Positions 36,457 to 44,427 of a stretch of DNA of 64,000 bases are shown here, piece by piece. Source of the stretch: Deltaproteobacteria bacterium (GTDB lineage: Bacteria > Desulfobacterota > Syntrophobacteria > Syntrophobacterales > Syntrophobacteraceae). The stretch's first letter is position 1. Every line of letters begins with the position of its first letter. Location: NCBI GenBank assembly GCA_021777755.1, contig JAJYDE010000006.1, positions 62,001 to 126,000 on the forward strand, in the 5' to 3' direction. Both the position numbers and the translations under genes were made by a program. The notes under the pieces are model-generated. The model ran no database searches. It had not been told where the DNA came from and saw only the letters and a program-made list of their open reading frames with translations.

Positions 36457-37785
36457 TTACCTGTAGACCGACCGGGCCATTATTTCGTAGCCCTTGAGCA
36501 GGTCCAGCGCGCGGCTGACCTGATTGTCCCCGTTCACGAACTTTTTGGCCGCGATCTGATCGGGGGTAAGCTTGAGCTTTTTTGCCACCTTCGGGTTCTG
36601 GTCCTTGAAGTGGCCCGGCAGATCTTTTTCCCGAATGAACGTGGGTTGGGCGCCTTTCTTGGCGGTGTTTGCGCCGGGTGCGGTTCTTGGGACCACGATA
36701 TCGGGCGTGATCCCCTCGGCCTGAATGGAACGGCCCGAAGGCGTGTAGTAAAGCGAGGTGGTAAGCCGCAAGGCCGAACCGTCGTTTAGCGGAATCACGG
36801 TTTGTACGGAGCCTTTGCCGAAGGTCTGCTCGCCCATTATGATCGCTCTTTTGTGATCCTGGAGGGCTCCGGCCACGATTTCCGAGGCGCTGGCCGAGCC
36901 TCCGTTTACCAGCACGACCATGGGAACCGTAAGGGGATGGTCTTTTTTGTGGGCCTCAAAGCGCATCTTCTGATCCTCGAGTCGTCCGCCGGTATAGACG
37001 ATCAGACCACCGTTCAAAAACTGATCGCTCACCTCCACGGCCTGGTCGAGAAGACCGCCGGGGTTGTTTCTAAGATCGAGTATCAGCCCCTGGAGGGTGC
37101 CGGAATTGTCGGCCTGGAGTTTTTTGATCGCCTTGCTCAGGTCGTTTGCCGTGCCGGATTCAAAACTCGAAATCCTTACGTATCCGAAGCCGGGTGCGAG
37201 TTGCATGGACTTTACGGACTTTATGGCAATGATGGCGCGGGCAAGTTCGATGTCCATCGGTTTTGCAAGGCCCTTGCGGAAGATCATCAGCTTGACCTTG
37301 CTGCCCTTGGGGCCCCTCATCTTCTGGACCGCGTCCATGAGTGACATGCCCTGGGTCGGTTGGTCATCGATTTTGAGAATCTGATCATTGGCCTTTATGC
37401 CCGCCTTGTCGGCCGGAGTGCCCTCGAGGGGGGAGACAACCGTCAAAACATTGTTTTTAACCGTTATCTCGATACCCAGTCCCCCGAATTGCCCCCTCGT
37501 TTCGATCTGGAGTTCCTTGTAATCGGTGGGGGTAAGAAAGGAGGAGTGGGGGTCCAGTTCGCGGAGCATTCCGGTTATGGCCCCGTAGATGAGCTTTTTC
37601 TGATCGGTTTTCTTGACGTAGTTATCCTGGACGATCGACATGACGTCGCTAAAGAGCTTGAGGTAGTGATAGGTATCCTGCTTTTCGGAAGGATCGGCCG
37701 GCTTGGCGAGCGCCAGACGGCACCCGAAGGAAAAGATCAAGACGGCGACTGTTATGAGTGAAAAAGTTTTCAGATTCTTCAACAT
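36457..37785 (-). CDS. ctpA: C-terminal processing peptidase, S41 family
   Basis: 442 residues. A signal peptide (MLKNLKTFSLITVAVLIFSF) is followed by the N-terminal helical part, a PDZ domain (GLGIEITVKNNVLTVVSPLEGTPADKAG) and the S41 protease core: LILDLRNNPGGLLDQAVEVS, then VNGGSASASEIVAGALQDH (catalytic Ser) and GEQTFGKGSVQTV (catalytic Lys). It cleaves periplasmic proteins at non-polar C-termini and is linked to cell-wall hydrolase control. The start at 37785 gives the signal peptide; AAGGAAA lies 8 nt before. Same strand as yibQ 122 nt downstream. Confidence 0.93.
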   Translation of the reverse strand: MLKNLKTFSLITVAVLIFSFGCRLALAKPADPSEKQDTYHYLKLFSDVMSIVQDNYVKKTDQKKLIYGAITGMLRELDPHSSFLTPTDYKELQIETRGQFGGLGIEITVKNNVLTVVSPLEGTPADKAGIKANDQILKIDDQPTQGMSLMDAVQKMRGPKGSKVKLMIFRKGLAKPMDIELARAIIAIKSVKSMQLAPGFGYVRISSFESGTANDLSKAIKKLQADNSGTLQGLILDLRNNPGGLLDQAVEVSDQFLNGGLIVYTGGRLEDQKMRFEAHKKDHPLTVPMVVLVNGGSASASEIVAGALQDHKRAIIMGEQTFGKGSVQTVIPLNDGSALRLTTSLYYTPSGRSIQAEGITPDIVVPRTAPGANTAKKGAQPTFIREKDLPGHFKDQNPKVAKKLKLTPDQIAAKKFVNGDNQVSRALDLLKGYEIMARSVYR

Positions 37786-38062
37786 GTGGATTTCCTTGCT
37801 GTAGCCAAATATGAAGAAGGTCTCCGGTTTCGATACGCTCGGGAGCCAGCGAAATCCGGCGTTCAGGGAAGAATTTTCAAACCCGTCGAATGTAACAGCA
37901 CGATGTTCAAAGGGCAACCCCATTTTTGGCACGGCGAAATGGAAAATGAAGCTGCGAGTCTGTAGACTTTCTTTTGCGGCCATTTATCTTACCAATAATA
38001 TCGGTTGGCAGGAATTTGGAGGATCGGCGGAAAATTCCGCTAAAGAAACAGGAGGTAAAGAG

Positions 38063-38329
38063 ATGAAGGTTTCGCGCAACCTGAAGATGGCCTTGGCCGC
38101 CCTGGCTTTTATAATCACCCTTTGCCTGGCCGCACCCCCGGCCAGGGCCTATGGTTACCACAGGCATGGCTATTACGGGCACCATTATGGCGGGTGGGGC
38201 TACCACCATTACAATTATTGGGGGGGATATAGGGGAGGTTATTATCCCTATTCCGGCTATTATTACAACCCGTATTCCTATGGCTATTACTATACGCCCT
38301 ACTATTACAGCTATCCTTACTGGTGGTAG
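38063..38329 (+). CDS. Small secreted Tyr/Gly/His-rich protein
   Basis: 88 residues: signal peptide (MKVSRNLKMALAALAFIITL, cleavage after ARA), then a mature part of about 58 residues that is over 45% Tyr with Gly, His and Pro (YGYHRHGYYGHHYGGWGYHH and later YYNPYSYGYYYTPYYYSY). AGGAGGT 6 nt before the ATG and a strong terminator after it support a real, well expressed gene. Low complexity prevents functional assignment; structural or metal-binding envelope roles are possible. Confidence 0.8.
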   Translation: MKVSRNLKMALAALAFIITLCLAAPPARAYGYHRHGYYGHHYGGWGYHHYNYWGGYRGGYYPYSGYYYNPYSYGYYYTPYYYSYPYWW

Positions 38330-38359
38330 TTGCAATCCGGTCGAGTCAAATCCCGCGTG

Positions 38360-38395
38360 GGAGGCGGGCCGTTGGCTGCGGCCGCCTCCTTTTTT
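38360..38395 (+). terminator. Rho-independent terminator after the Tyr-rich protein gene
   Basis: GGAGGCGG and CCGCCTCC arms around a 14-nt loop, followed by T6. It ends the 38063-38329 transcript and separates it from the receiver gene. Confidence 0.85.
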
Positions 38396-38526
38396 GTCTT
38401 CAAATTTACCTGTTGAAGAAATGGGATCGAGCTGTTTGCTATGATGGATGCGCACGACGAGCCATGCCGGCCCGGTTGCATCCCTTGGAATTCCCTGCGA
38501 GGAAAAATTTGGATCGGGGAAGCGAG

Positions 38527-38919
38527 ATGAGGAAAACCAGTGTGCTATTGGCGCAAGACAACCGTGTCAACCAGGAAGTTGGCCGCACCATGATGGAGGC
38601 CCTTGGATGCCGGGTCGATGTGGCCTCGAACGGTCATGAAGTGCTTAGCAGTGTGGCCTCGGGCATCTACGACGTCATCGTCATGGACTGCCGGATGCCG
38701 GACATGGACGGCCTGGAAGCCGCGCGGCTGATAAGGGGCAGGGAAAAGGTCGAGGGGGGACAGCGCACGGCGATCATAGGGGTTGCGGGCGCCTTCAGCG
38801 ACAGTGAGCGGAGCCGGTGTCTGGATGCCGGCATGGACGACTGTCTGGTAAAACCCTTTCACATCCGGGAGCTTTCGGAGATGATGGCCCGTTGGCTGGG
38901 CCGCTTCATTTGGGTTTGA
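38527..38919 (+). CDS. Stand-alone receiver-domain protein with altered switch residues
   Basis: 130 residues, a single response-regulator receiver. Phospho-acceptor D54 (VIVMDCRMPDMDG) and Lys109 (CLVKPF) are present. The acidic pair is reduced to Gln10-Asp11 (LLAQDN where LLVEDN is usual) and the switch Thr/Ser is Ala87 (IIGVAGA). It most resembles receivers of hybrid kinases (NRVNQEV). It may be poorly phosphorylated or work as a phosphate sink or interaction module. No kinase adjacent. The start at 38527 follows a weak GGGGAAG site; upstream in-frame sequence overlaps the terminator. Confidence 0.85.
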   Translation: MRKTSVLLAQDNRVNQEVGRTMMEALGCRVDVASNGHEVLSSVASGIYDVIVMDCRMPDMDGLEAARLIRGREKVEGGQRTAIIGVAGAFSDSERSRCLDAGMDDCLVKPFHIRELSEMMARWLGRFIWV

Positions 38920-40171
38920 AAAAGCCCTTGGGAACAACGACAATCCCCCGCGGGGTGACGGGAAACCTTTCCCTGTCGGCTTGCGGGTTGATTCCTATTT
39001 CGGTATCGGGGGGGATGACGTTATCCTTGTCGATGATGGCCTTTTTGATTTTGCACCGGCGCCCCACTTCGACATGATCCATGATGACCGATTCGTCTAC
39101 CTGCGCCCAGCTTCTGACCGTAACGTCACAGGAAAGGACCGAGCTTCTGACCGTGGCCCCGCTGACAATGCAACCCGGAGAAATCAGGGAATCGACGGCC
39201 GTGCCGATGTGGTCGGGTTGATTGAAGACGAACTTCGCGGGCGGGTATTGGCGCCAGCGGGTTCTTACCGGCCAAAGGTAGCCGTAGAGATTGAAAAAGG
39301 GGTCCACGCCCGTGAGGTCCATGTTGGCGTTCCAGTAGGCGTCGAGGGTGCCGACATCTCGCCAGTACTGGGAGTCCCGGGTGGCCTCGACCAGGTGCAA
39401 CCTTCTTGCCCCGTCGGGGTCTGTTTGGCGGATATAGTCGCTGATCCGGTTGAATCTTCTGTAGGGGTAGGCAAAGACCTTAACTTCGTCAATGATCCGC
39501 GGGATGATGTCTCCGCCGAAATCGTGATAATCGAGTTTGTAGAGCAGATCGAGGAGCAGTTCGGTTTTGAACAGGTAGATCCCCATGGAGGCGAGGCAAC
39601 GATCGGGGTCGTCGGGAATGGGCTTGGGGTCTTTGGGTTTTTCCTGCCAGGCGCGGATTCTGAAGTCGTTATCGACCTCGGCGATGCCGAACTCGGAGCC
39701 CTGGGCGCGGTCGACTTCCATCAGCGCCACCGAGGCGTCGGCCCCCACTTTGTCGTGATAATCGCGAAAGGCGGCGTAGTCCATCTTGTAGACGTGGTCC
39801 CCTGACAGAATCAGAACGTAGCGGGGCATTTCACGTTCGAGCAGGTACAAATTCTGCCTGACCGAATCGGCGGTGCCGCGGTACCACTCCTCTCCGGTCC
39901 TTTGCTGGGGAGCAACGATGCGCAGGTAATGGCCCAGGTCTGCTGAAAAGATCTTCCAGCCATCCTCGAGATGATCGACGAGCGACTGCGACTTGTACTG
40001 GGGGAAGACGAGGATTTTATAGAGCTGGGAATTGATGCAGTTGCTAAGAGGTATATCGATCAGCCGGTAGATTCCACCGAAGGGAACAGCCGGCTTGGAC
40101 CTGTCGGAGGTAAGCGGCATGAGCCGATTACCTCTTCCACCCGCCATAATGATCGTGAGCACGTCTTTCAT
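38906..40171 (-). CDS. glgC: Glucose-1-phosphate adenylyltransferase
   Basis: 421 residues, standard length. It makes ADP-glucose for glycogen. The N-terminal catalytic domain has IIMAGGRGNRLMPLTSDRSKP, the activator-site PFGGIYRLIDIPLSN, SGDHVYKMDY, EFGIAEVD and WQEKPKDPK, and the C-terminal left-handed beta-helix has SSVLSCDVTVRSWAQVDES. It overlaps the 3' end of the convergent receiver gene by 14 nt. No other glycogen gene is in the window. tlpA ends 15 nt upstream... in the same direction, so glgC may be read from the ccdA-tlpA transcript. Confidence 0.96.
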   Translation of the reverse strand: MKDVLTIIMAGGRGNRLMPLTSDRSKPAVPFGGIYRLIDIPLSNCINSQLYKILVFPQYKSQSLVDHLEDGWKIFSADLGHYLRIVAPQQRTGEEWYRGTADSVRQNLYLLEREMPRYVLILSGDHVYKMDYAAFRDYHDKVGADASVALMEVDRAQGSEFGIAEVDNDFRIRAWQEKPKDPKPIPDDPDRCLASMGIYLFKTELLLDLLYKLDYHDFGGDIIPRIIDEVKVFAYPYRRFNRISDYIRQTDPDGARRLHLVEATRDSQYWRDVGTLDAYWNANMDLTGVDPFFNLYGYLWPVRTRWRQYPPAKFVFNQPDHIGTAVDSLISPGCIVSGATVRSSVLSCDVTVRSWAQVDESVIMDHVEVGRRCKIKKAIIDKDNVIPPDTEIGINPQADRERFPVTPRGIVVVPKGFFKPK

Positions 40172-40185
40172 CGGGGGCCCCGATT

Positions 40186-40689
40186 CTATTTTTTAACCTG
40201 TTCGATCAGACCCATGACATTGGCGGGCAGTTCATAGCCCTGGTATTTGACGGCGCCGGTTTTGTCGAGCAAAATGACATAGGGAATTCCCATAACCCCG
40301 TAAGCTTCCGAGACTTTCGAGCCGTCGTCGTAGAGCACGGTATAGGGCAGTTTTTCGTCTTTTACGTAGCGCTTCACTTTTTCGAACGAGTCGCGGCTTC
40401 CCACGTCGATTGCCAGGATGGCGAGCCGGGATTGGGGGATGGAGTTGCGCAGTTTGGCCAGTTCGGGCGCCATTTCCTGGCAGTGCGGGCACCAGGTGGC
40501 AAAAAATTCGATCAGAACCGGCTGGTTTCCCTTGAACTGGTGCAAGGAGACCGTGTTTCCGGCAGTGCTTTTGAGTATAAAATCGGGAAGTGCCTCCGCG
40601 GCCCCGGCGGGCAGATAGGACACCAGGTTGGCCAGCAGCAAGGCTGAGAGGAACAACAGGGCGATTCTTTTACCGGTATTTAGCTTCAT
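40186..40689 (-). CDS. TlpA/ResA-like thiol-disulfide oxidoreductase
   Basis: 167 residues: signal peptide or anchor (MKLNTGKRIALLFLSALLLA) and a periplasmic thioredoxin fold with active site FFATWCPHCQEM (C67, C70) and cis-Pro GIPYVILLDKTG. It probably reduces disulfides, for instance during cytochrome c maturation. Its ATG overlaps the ccdA stop (ATGA), so CcdA is the expected electron donor from cytoplasmic thioredoxin. The start at 40689 is supported by that coupling and by AGGAG upstream. The periplasmic c-heme protein at 9246 and thiol proteins like the candidate selenoprotein are possible clients. Confidence 0.92.
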   Translation of the reverse strand: MKLNTGKRIALLFLSALLLANLVSYLPAGAAEALPDFILKSTAGNTVSLHQFKGNQPVLIEFFATWCPHCQEMAPELAKLRNSIPQSRLAILAIDVGSRDSFEKVKRYVKDEKLPYTVLYDDGSKVSEAYGVMGIPYVILLDKTGAVKYQGYELPANVMGLIEQVKK

Positions 40690-41393
40690 ATCCAGAATTC
40701 TCCTGCTTTTATAAGGAAGTACTCGGCTGCGACAATCATAAGGATTCCAAAAATCTTTTGCACGCGAACCATCCATTTGCCCGAGCGGGGAAGGGAGGCA
40801 AGCAGGCCCGTGAAGGTGCCCACAACGATCACAAGGGCTCCCAGACCGAGGGAAAAGGAAAACAGCATGCCGATTCCGAGGGCGATCTGGCGCTTTACTG
40901 CCACGATGGTCAGAAGACCGGCAAGAATGGGGGTTGTGCAGGTGCTTACGACAAGCGCCGAGGCCCCGCCCAGGATCATGCTGGTAAAGACATCGTGGCC
41001 CGAAAAGCCGGTGACCTTCAAGTTGTTGAGAAAGCCGGGCGGGGCAAGGGGAATGGCGTCAAGCATCACAAGGCCGAAAAAAAGCAGCACGTTGGCCACC
41101 GCCAGGTAAACCCAGGGGCTGGCGGTTAGAGCGCCGAACATTTGGCCGGTCAGGGCCGCAAAGGCTGCCAGGGTGGAATAGACGATGGCAAGCCCCAGCA
41201 CATAAAACAGGGACAGAACAAATCCCCTGCTCCTGCTGCCGTTGGCCTTGCCACCGATAAAGGCAACAGTAATCGGCATCATGGGATAGGTGCAGGGTGT
41301 AAAACTTGCGAGAACGCCTCCGGCAAAAGAGGCAAGAAGAGCAAGCCAGGGCGAATTATGCGCGATTTGAGCAATATGGTTAAATGTCACCAT
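40686..41393 (-). CDS. ccdA: CcdA/DsbD-type transmembrane electron carrier
   Basis: 235 residues with about six membrane helices. The two redox cysteines lie in SFTPCTYPMMP (C34) and VSTCTTPILAG (C152), the hallmarks of the DsbD beta domain. It passes reducing equivalents from thioredoxin across the inner membrane. Followed immediately by tlpA with a 4-nt overlap. recO lies 29 nt upstream on the same strand, an unrelated gene that may share transcription. Confidence 0.92.
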   Translation of the reverse strand: MVTFNHIAQIAHNSPWLALLASFAGGVLASFTPCTYPMMPITVAFIGGKANGSRSRGFVLSLFYVLGLAIVYSTLAAFAALTGQMFGALTASPWVYLAVANVLLFFGLVMLDAIPLAPPGFLNNLKVTGFSGHDVFTSMILGGASALVVSTCTTPILAGLLTIVAVKRQIALGIGMLFSFSLGLGALVIVVGTFTGLLASLPRSGKWMVRVQKIFGILMIVAAEYFLIKAGEFWI

Positions 41394-41422
41394 AGACGCC
41401 GCCTCATTTCAATTGAAAAAAA

Positions 41423-42259
41423 TCAGATATTGGAGCGCATCAACATTTGGTTTGGAAATGTTGATGGCTTCCCGTTATGGTTATCAATGATCGAACTCGC
41501 AATTCCCCAGTCTGGAAAGATTTGGTCGATCACGCCGACGCTTTTGATTTCCTTTCCGGTATGATGGCGAAACCAGTGCAGAAGGCCGGTCAAAAGCGGC
41601 GCCTTCATATCCTGGCGCATCCGCAGCCGCCAGGTTTTCTCCATCGGAATTGTTCTCATATAATGTATTAATGCCAATGTACCGGTATCAAGTCCGACAT
41701 AGCCGCTATCGTGACAAAAATGATCGGTGCAGACGAGTTTCCCCCGCGCCGGTTGCCAAAACCAATTGCGGTCGGTTTTCAAGGCCCGCCGGCAAATCTC
41801 GCATTGATCCAAAGCCGGCATATAACCCATAAGCAGCTGAAAGCGCAATAGGGCCAATAATAACACATGCCGAGGGTCTTTGTCGCGCTCCAATCGGTCG
41901 AGTGTCTGTTTATGGAGGAAAAAAGGGGCGGGGTGGGGTTCGCCCTCCGGGACCATCCCGAGAACGATTTCGGAAAAAAGGGCGGCACAGGCCCATTTTT
42001 CGATATCGGCGCGCATGGGCAGATAAGGTTCCACCAAATTGCAGGCTTCGATCCAGGTATAGGAATTTTTCTGGCGGCACTCAAGGCGAACCAGGCTGCA
42101 GGGCTCGAAGACGTTGGCAAATCTTTTCCGGCTTCTGCGGGCGCCTTTGGCAATGCCGCGCAAGCGCCCGCATTCGGCGGCGTGAAAAGTCACGAGCCGA
42201 TCCGATTCACCGTGGTCGCAGGTGCTCAAAACGATAGCCTCGGTTTCGAATCTGTTCAT
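41423..42259 (-). CDS. recO: RecO, DNA repair and recombination mediator
   Basis: 278 residues. An N-terminal OB domain (TEAIVLSTCDHGESDRLVTF, GRLRGIAKGARRSRKRF), helical domain with LFSEIVLGMVPEGEPH, and a zinc-type cluster CEICRRA...CTDHFC. RecO loads RecA onto SSB-coated DNA with RecR. The C-terminus runs about 30 residues past the usual end. Downstream of leuA (62-nt gap) on the same strand. Confidence 0.93.
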   Translation of the reverse strand: MNRFETEAIVLSTCDHGESDRLVTFHAAECGRLRGIAKGARRSRKRFANVFEPCSLVRLECRQKNSYTWIEACNLVEPYLPMRADIEKWACAALFSEIVLGMVPEGEPHPAPFFLHKQTLDRLERDKDPRHVLLLALLRFQLLMGYMPALDQCEICRRALKTDRNWFWQPARGKLVCTDHFCHDSGYVGLDTGTLALIHYMRTIPMEKTWRLRMRQDMKAPLLTGLLHWFRHHTGKEIKSVGVIDQIFPDWGIASSIIDNHNGKPSTFPNQMLMRSNI

Positions 42260-42321
42260 GGCCTCCGACTAATCCAACTTGAGAGCGAAAGCAAGAGTTG
42301 ATTGCACCTCGCGAGCATGTT

Positions 42322-43869
42322 TTAGCAGTTGATGTCGCCCGGATTTTGAATGCCGGTGGCCCCGCCGTTAGCGAAATAGCGGTTGCAGGCGTTGAGATAG
42401 GCGCGGGCGCTTGCTTCGATCACGTCCGGACTGCTGCCGATGCCCGAATAGATATCATCGCCCATCTCGACTCTGACCATGGCTTCGCCCAGGGCATCGG
42501 TACCCATCGTAACGGCTTTGAGGTCGTAGTCGCGAAGTTTTCCGGGCACGCCCGTAATGCGTTCTATGCCTTTGAAAACGGCGTCAACCGGACCGTTTCC
42601 GGTGGCGGCGTCGGTGTAGAGTTGCCCGTCGCGCTCGAGGGTAACGGAGGCGAGTGGGACCATTTTGTTGCCGCTCATGATCTGGATGCTGTGCATTTTG
42701 TAAGTCTCGGGGACCTTTGAGACCTCGATTTCGACAATGGACTGCAGGTCCAGGGCGTTGATTTCCTTTTTGCGATCGGCCACGTCGATGAAACGGTTGT
42801 AGACACGTTCGAAGATTTGGGCTTCGAGGGTAAAGCCCAGTTCCTGGAGGCGGTGCCTGAGGGCTGCGCGGCCGGATCGGGCCGTTAGAACGATCGTTTG
42901 CTGCTTTATGCCCAGTTCCTCGGGTTTCATGATCTCGTAGGTGGTTCTGTCCTTGAGAACACCGTCCTGGTGGATACCGGAGGAATGCGAGAAGGCGTTG
43001 CTGCCCACGATGGCCTTGTTGGGTTGGACCGGTATGTTCATGATCCTGCTGACCATGCGGCTGGTGCGGTATATCTCGCGGGTGTCGATGGAAGTTTGCG
43101 CCTGGTAGTTTTCGGAGCGGGTCTTGAGGACCATTACGATTTCTTCGAGGGAGGCGTTTCCGGCTCTTTCGCCGATCCCGTTGATGGTGCACTCCACCTG
43201 GTCGGCGCCATTGCGAATGGCGGCCATGCTGTTTGCCACCGCGAGGCCCAGATCGTTATGACAGTGGACGCTCAAAAGGACCCGGTCCAAGGAGGGAACG
43301 CTTTGGCGCAGCTTGGCGATGAGGGAGCCGAATTCTTCGGGCAGGGCGTAGCCGACCGTATCGGGCACGTTTATGACACAGGCCCCGGCTTTTATGGTCT
43401 CGTCAATGATACGGCACAAAAACTCGAAGTCGGTTCTCGAGCCGTCCTCGGTGGAAAACTCGATTTCGTCGCAGAGGCTTTTGGCGTATTTGACGGCGCC
43501 GACGGCCATCTCCAGCGCCTTGTCCCGGTCGCTTCGCAGCTTTTTTTGTATGTGTATGTCGGAGGAGCCGAGGAAGACGTGAATCCTGGGCCGCTTGGCT
43601 TCGCGCACGGCCTGCCAGGCGATGTCGATATCCTCCTTGACCGCGCGGGCCAGCGCGGCGATCACCGGACCCTCGACCTGCCGCGATATCTCCCTGACCG
43701 CGTCAAGGTCGCCTGGAGAAGAACAGGGGAAGCCGGCCTCGATCACGTCCACCCGGAGGTTTGCGAGCTGTTGGGCGATTTCGATTTTTTGCCTCTTGTT
43801 GAGTTTTGCCCCTGGCACCTGTTCGCCGTCTCTGAGGGTCGTATCGAATATATGTATTTTTTTGCTCAT
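42322..43869 (-). CDS. leuA: 2-isopropylmalate synthase
   Basis: 515 residues, LeuA type 1. The N-terminal TIM barrel has IFDTTLRDGEQVPGAKLN, SVHCHNDLGLAVANS (metal His pair) and CTINGIGERAGNA. The C-terminal LeuA dimer domain provides leucine feedback (YTDAATGNGPVDAVFKGIER). It condenses acetyl-CoA with 2-oxoisovalerate. The start at 43869 (MSKKIHIFDTTLRDGE) has AAGGAGA at good spacing. Expression should be controlled by the attenuator between 43921 and 44144. No leuBCD nearby. Confidence 0.95.
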   Translation of the reverse strand: MSKKIHIFDTTLRDGEQVPGAKLNKRQKIEIAQQLANLRVDVIEAGFPCSSPGDLDAVREISRQVEGPVIAALARAVKEDIDIAWQAVREAKRPRIHVFLGSSDIHIQKKLRSDRDKALEMAVGAVKYAKSLCDEIEFSTEDGSRTDFEFLCRIIDETIKAGACVINVPDTVGYALPEEFGSLIAKLRQSVPSLDRVLLSVHCHNDLGLAVANSMAAIRNGADQVECTINGIGERAGNASLEEIVMVLKTRSENYQAQTSIDTREIYRTSRMVSRIMNIPVQPNKAIVGSNAFSHSSGIHQDGVLKDRTTYEIMKPEELGIKQQTIVLTARSGRAALRHRLQELGFTLEAQIFERVYNRFIDVADRKKEINALDLQSIVEIEVSKVPETYKMHSIQIMSGNKMVPLASVTLERDGQLYTDAATGNGPVDAVFKGIERITGVPGKLRDYDLKAVTMGTDALGEAMVRVEMGDDIYSGIGSSPDVIEASARAYLNACNRYFANGGATGIQNPGDINC

Positions 43870-43920
43870 TGTATTCTCCTTTTGCCTCACCGGCAGCTAA
43901 AAGGGTTGAAGGGGTCCTTA

Positions 43921-43958
43921 AAAAGCAAAAAGGCCATGGGGGAGAACCCATGGCCTTT
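43921..43958 (-). terminator. leuA attenuator terminator
   Basis: On the minus strand: AAAGGCCATGGG stem, 6-nt loop, CCCATGGCCTTT, then TTTTTGCTTTTT overall. It sits between the leader peptide stop (43980) and leuA (43869), as expected for a transcription attenuator. Confidence 0.88.
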
Positions 43959-43979
43959 GTTCTTCTACAGTCTATGCTT

Positions 43980-44075
43980 TCAAAACGGCAAGCAAAAGGC
44001 GCCCGGTCCTCCAGTCCGACTTGGCGGACCCGATAGTAGAGCGAGTAGAAGCGGCAAAGCCCTTGCGCTTGTCAT
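43980..44075 (-). CDS. leuL: leu operon leader peptide
   Basis: 31 residues, too short for usual gene callers. Starts MTSARALPLLLALLSG. Five of six consecutive codons are leucine (CTT CTA CTC GCT CTA CTA), three of them CTA, a rare codon in this GC-rich genome, so ribosomes should stall when Leu-tRNA is scarce. A GGAG lies 8 nt before the ATG. An imperfect hairpin (44005-44030, outer arms GGTCC/GGACC) overlaps the region after the Leu codons, and the terminator follows 22 nt after the stop. A promoter lies 41 nt upstream. Confidence 0.82.
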   Translation of the reverse strand: MTSARALPLLLALLSGPPSRTGGPGAFCLPF

Positions 44076-44115
44076 TTTCAAACTCCGGCGGAAAATCTTT
44101 TCAACTCTTTGGAGC

Positions 44116-44144
44116 CATATATCCGTGCGGATCGAACAAGTCAA
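44116..44144 (-). promoter_or_regulatory. Promoter of the leu leader
   Basis: Minus strand: TTGACT, 17-nt spacer, TATATG. It places transcription start near 44109, about 34 nt before the leader peptide ATG. The -35 overlaps the stop codon of the small gene upstream. Confidence 0.65.
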
Positions 44145-44287
44145 CCCTTAATGACGTAGACCGCCAAAAAGCAAGCCGCGATTTCCATAAGAAACAGAAA
44201 GGAATAGAGGGCGTATTTGCCCATGGGGAAATCTTCGATTATGCGGTTTGCTTCCTTCATCGTGGAGTATGCTTTATCGGTATCCAT
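44141..44287 (-). CDS. Small single-span membrane protein, hypothetical
   Basis: 48 residues. A charged amphipathic start (MDTDKAYSTMKEANRIIEDF) leads into one hydrophobic helix (YALYSFLFLMEIAACFLAVY) ending VIKG. Weak GGGA 8 nt before the ATG. Sequence has coding character and a clean topology, but no family is recognised. It ends within the -35 box of the leu leader promoter. Function unknown; a membrane microprotein. Confidence 0.5.
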   Translation of the reverse strand: MDTDKAYSTMKEANRIIEDFPMGKYALYSFLFLMEIAACFLAVYVIKG

Positions 44288-44427
44288 TTGATAATCCCAC
44301 TTTAGCTGATCGGCCAGCTTAGAGCCGGTTGACTCGATTGCGCCTCAATATCGCTTGCCAGACAACACCACGGCCCATTATATTTGCCTGGAAGAAAATA
44401 TCAAGTATTTTCACCGGGGATTTTCAA

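Noticed and set aside
42898-44151. 417-residue plus-strand frame over leuA and its leader
   Set aside because: Antisense shadow of leuA extending through the attenuator.
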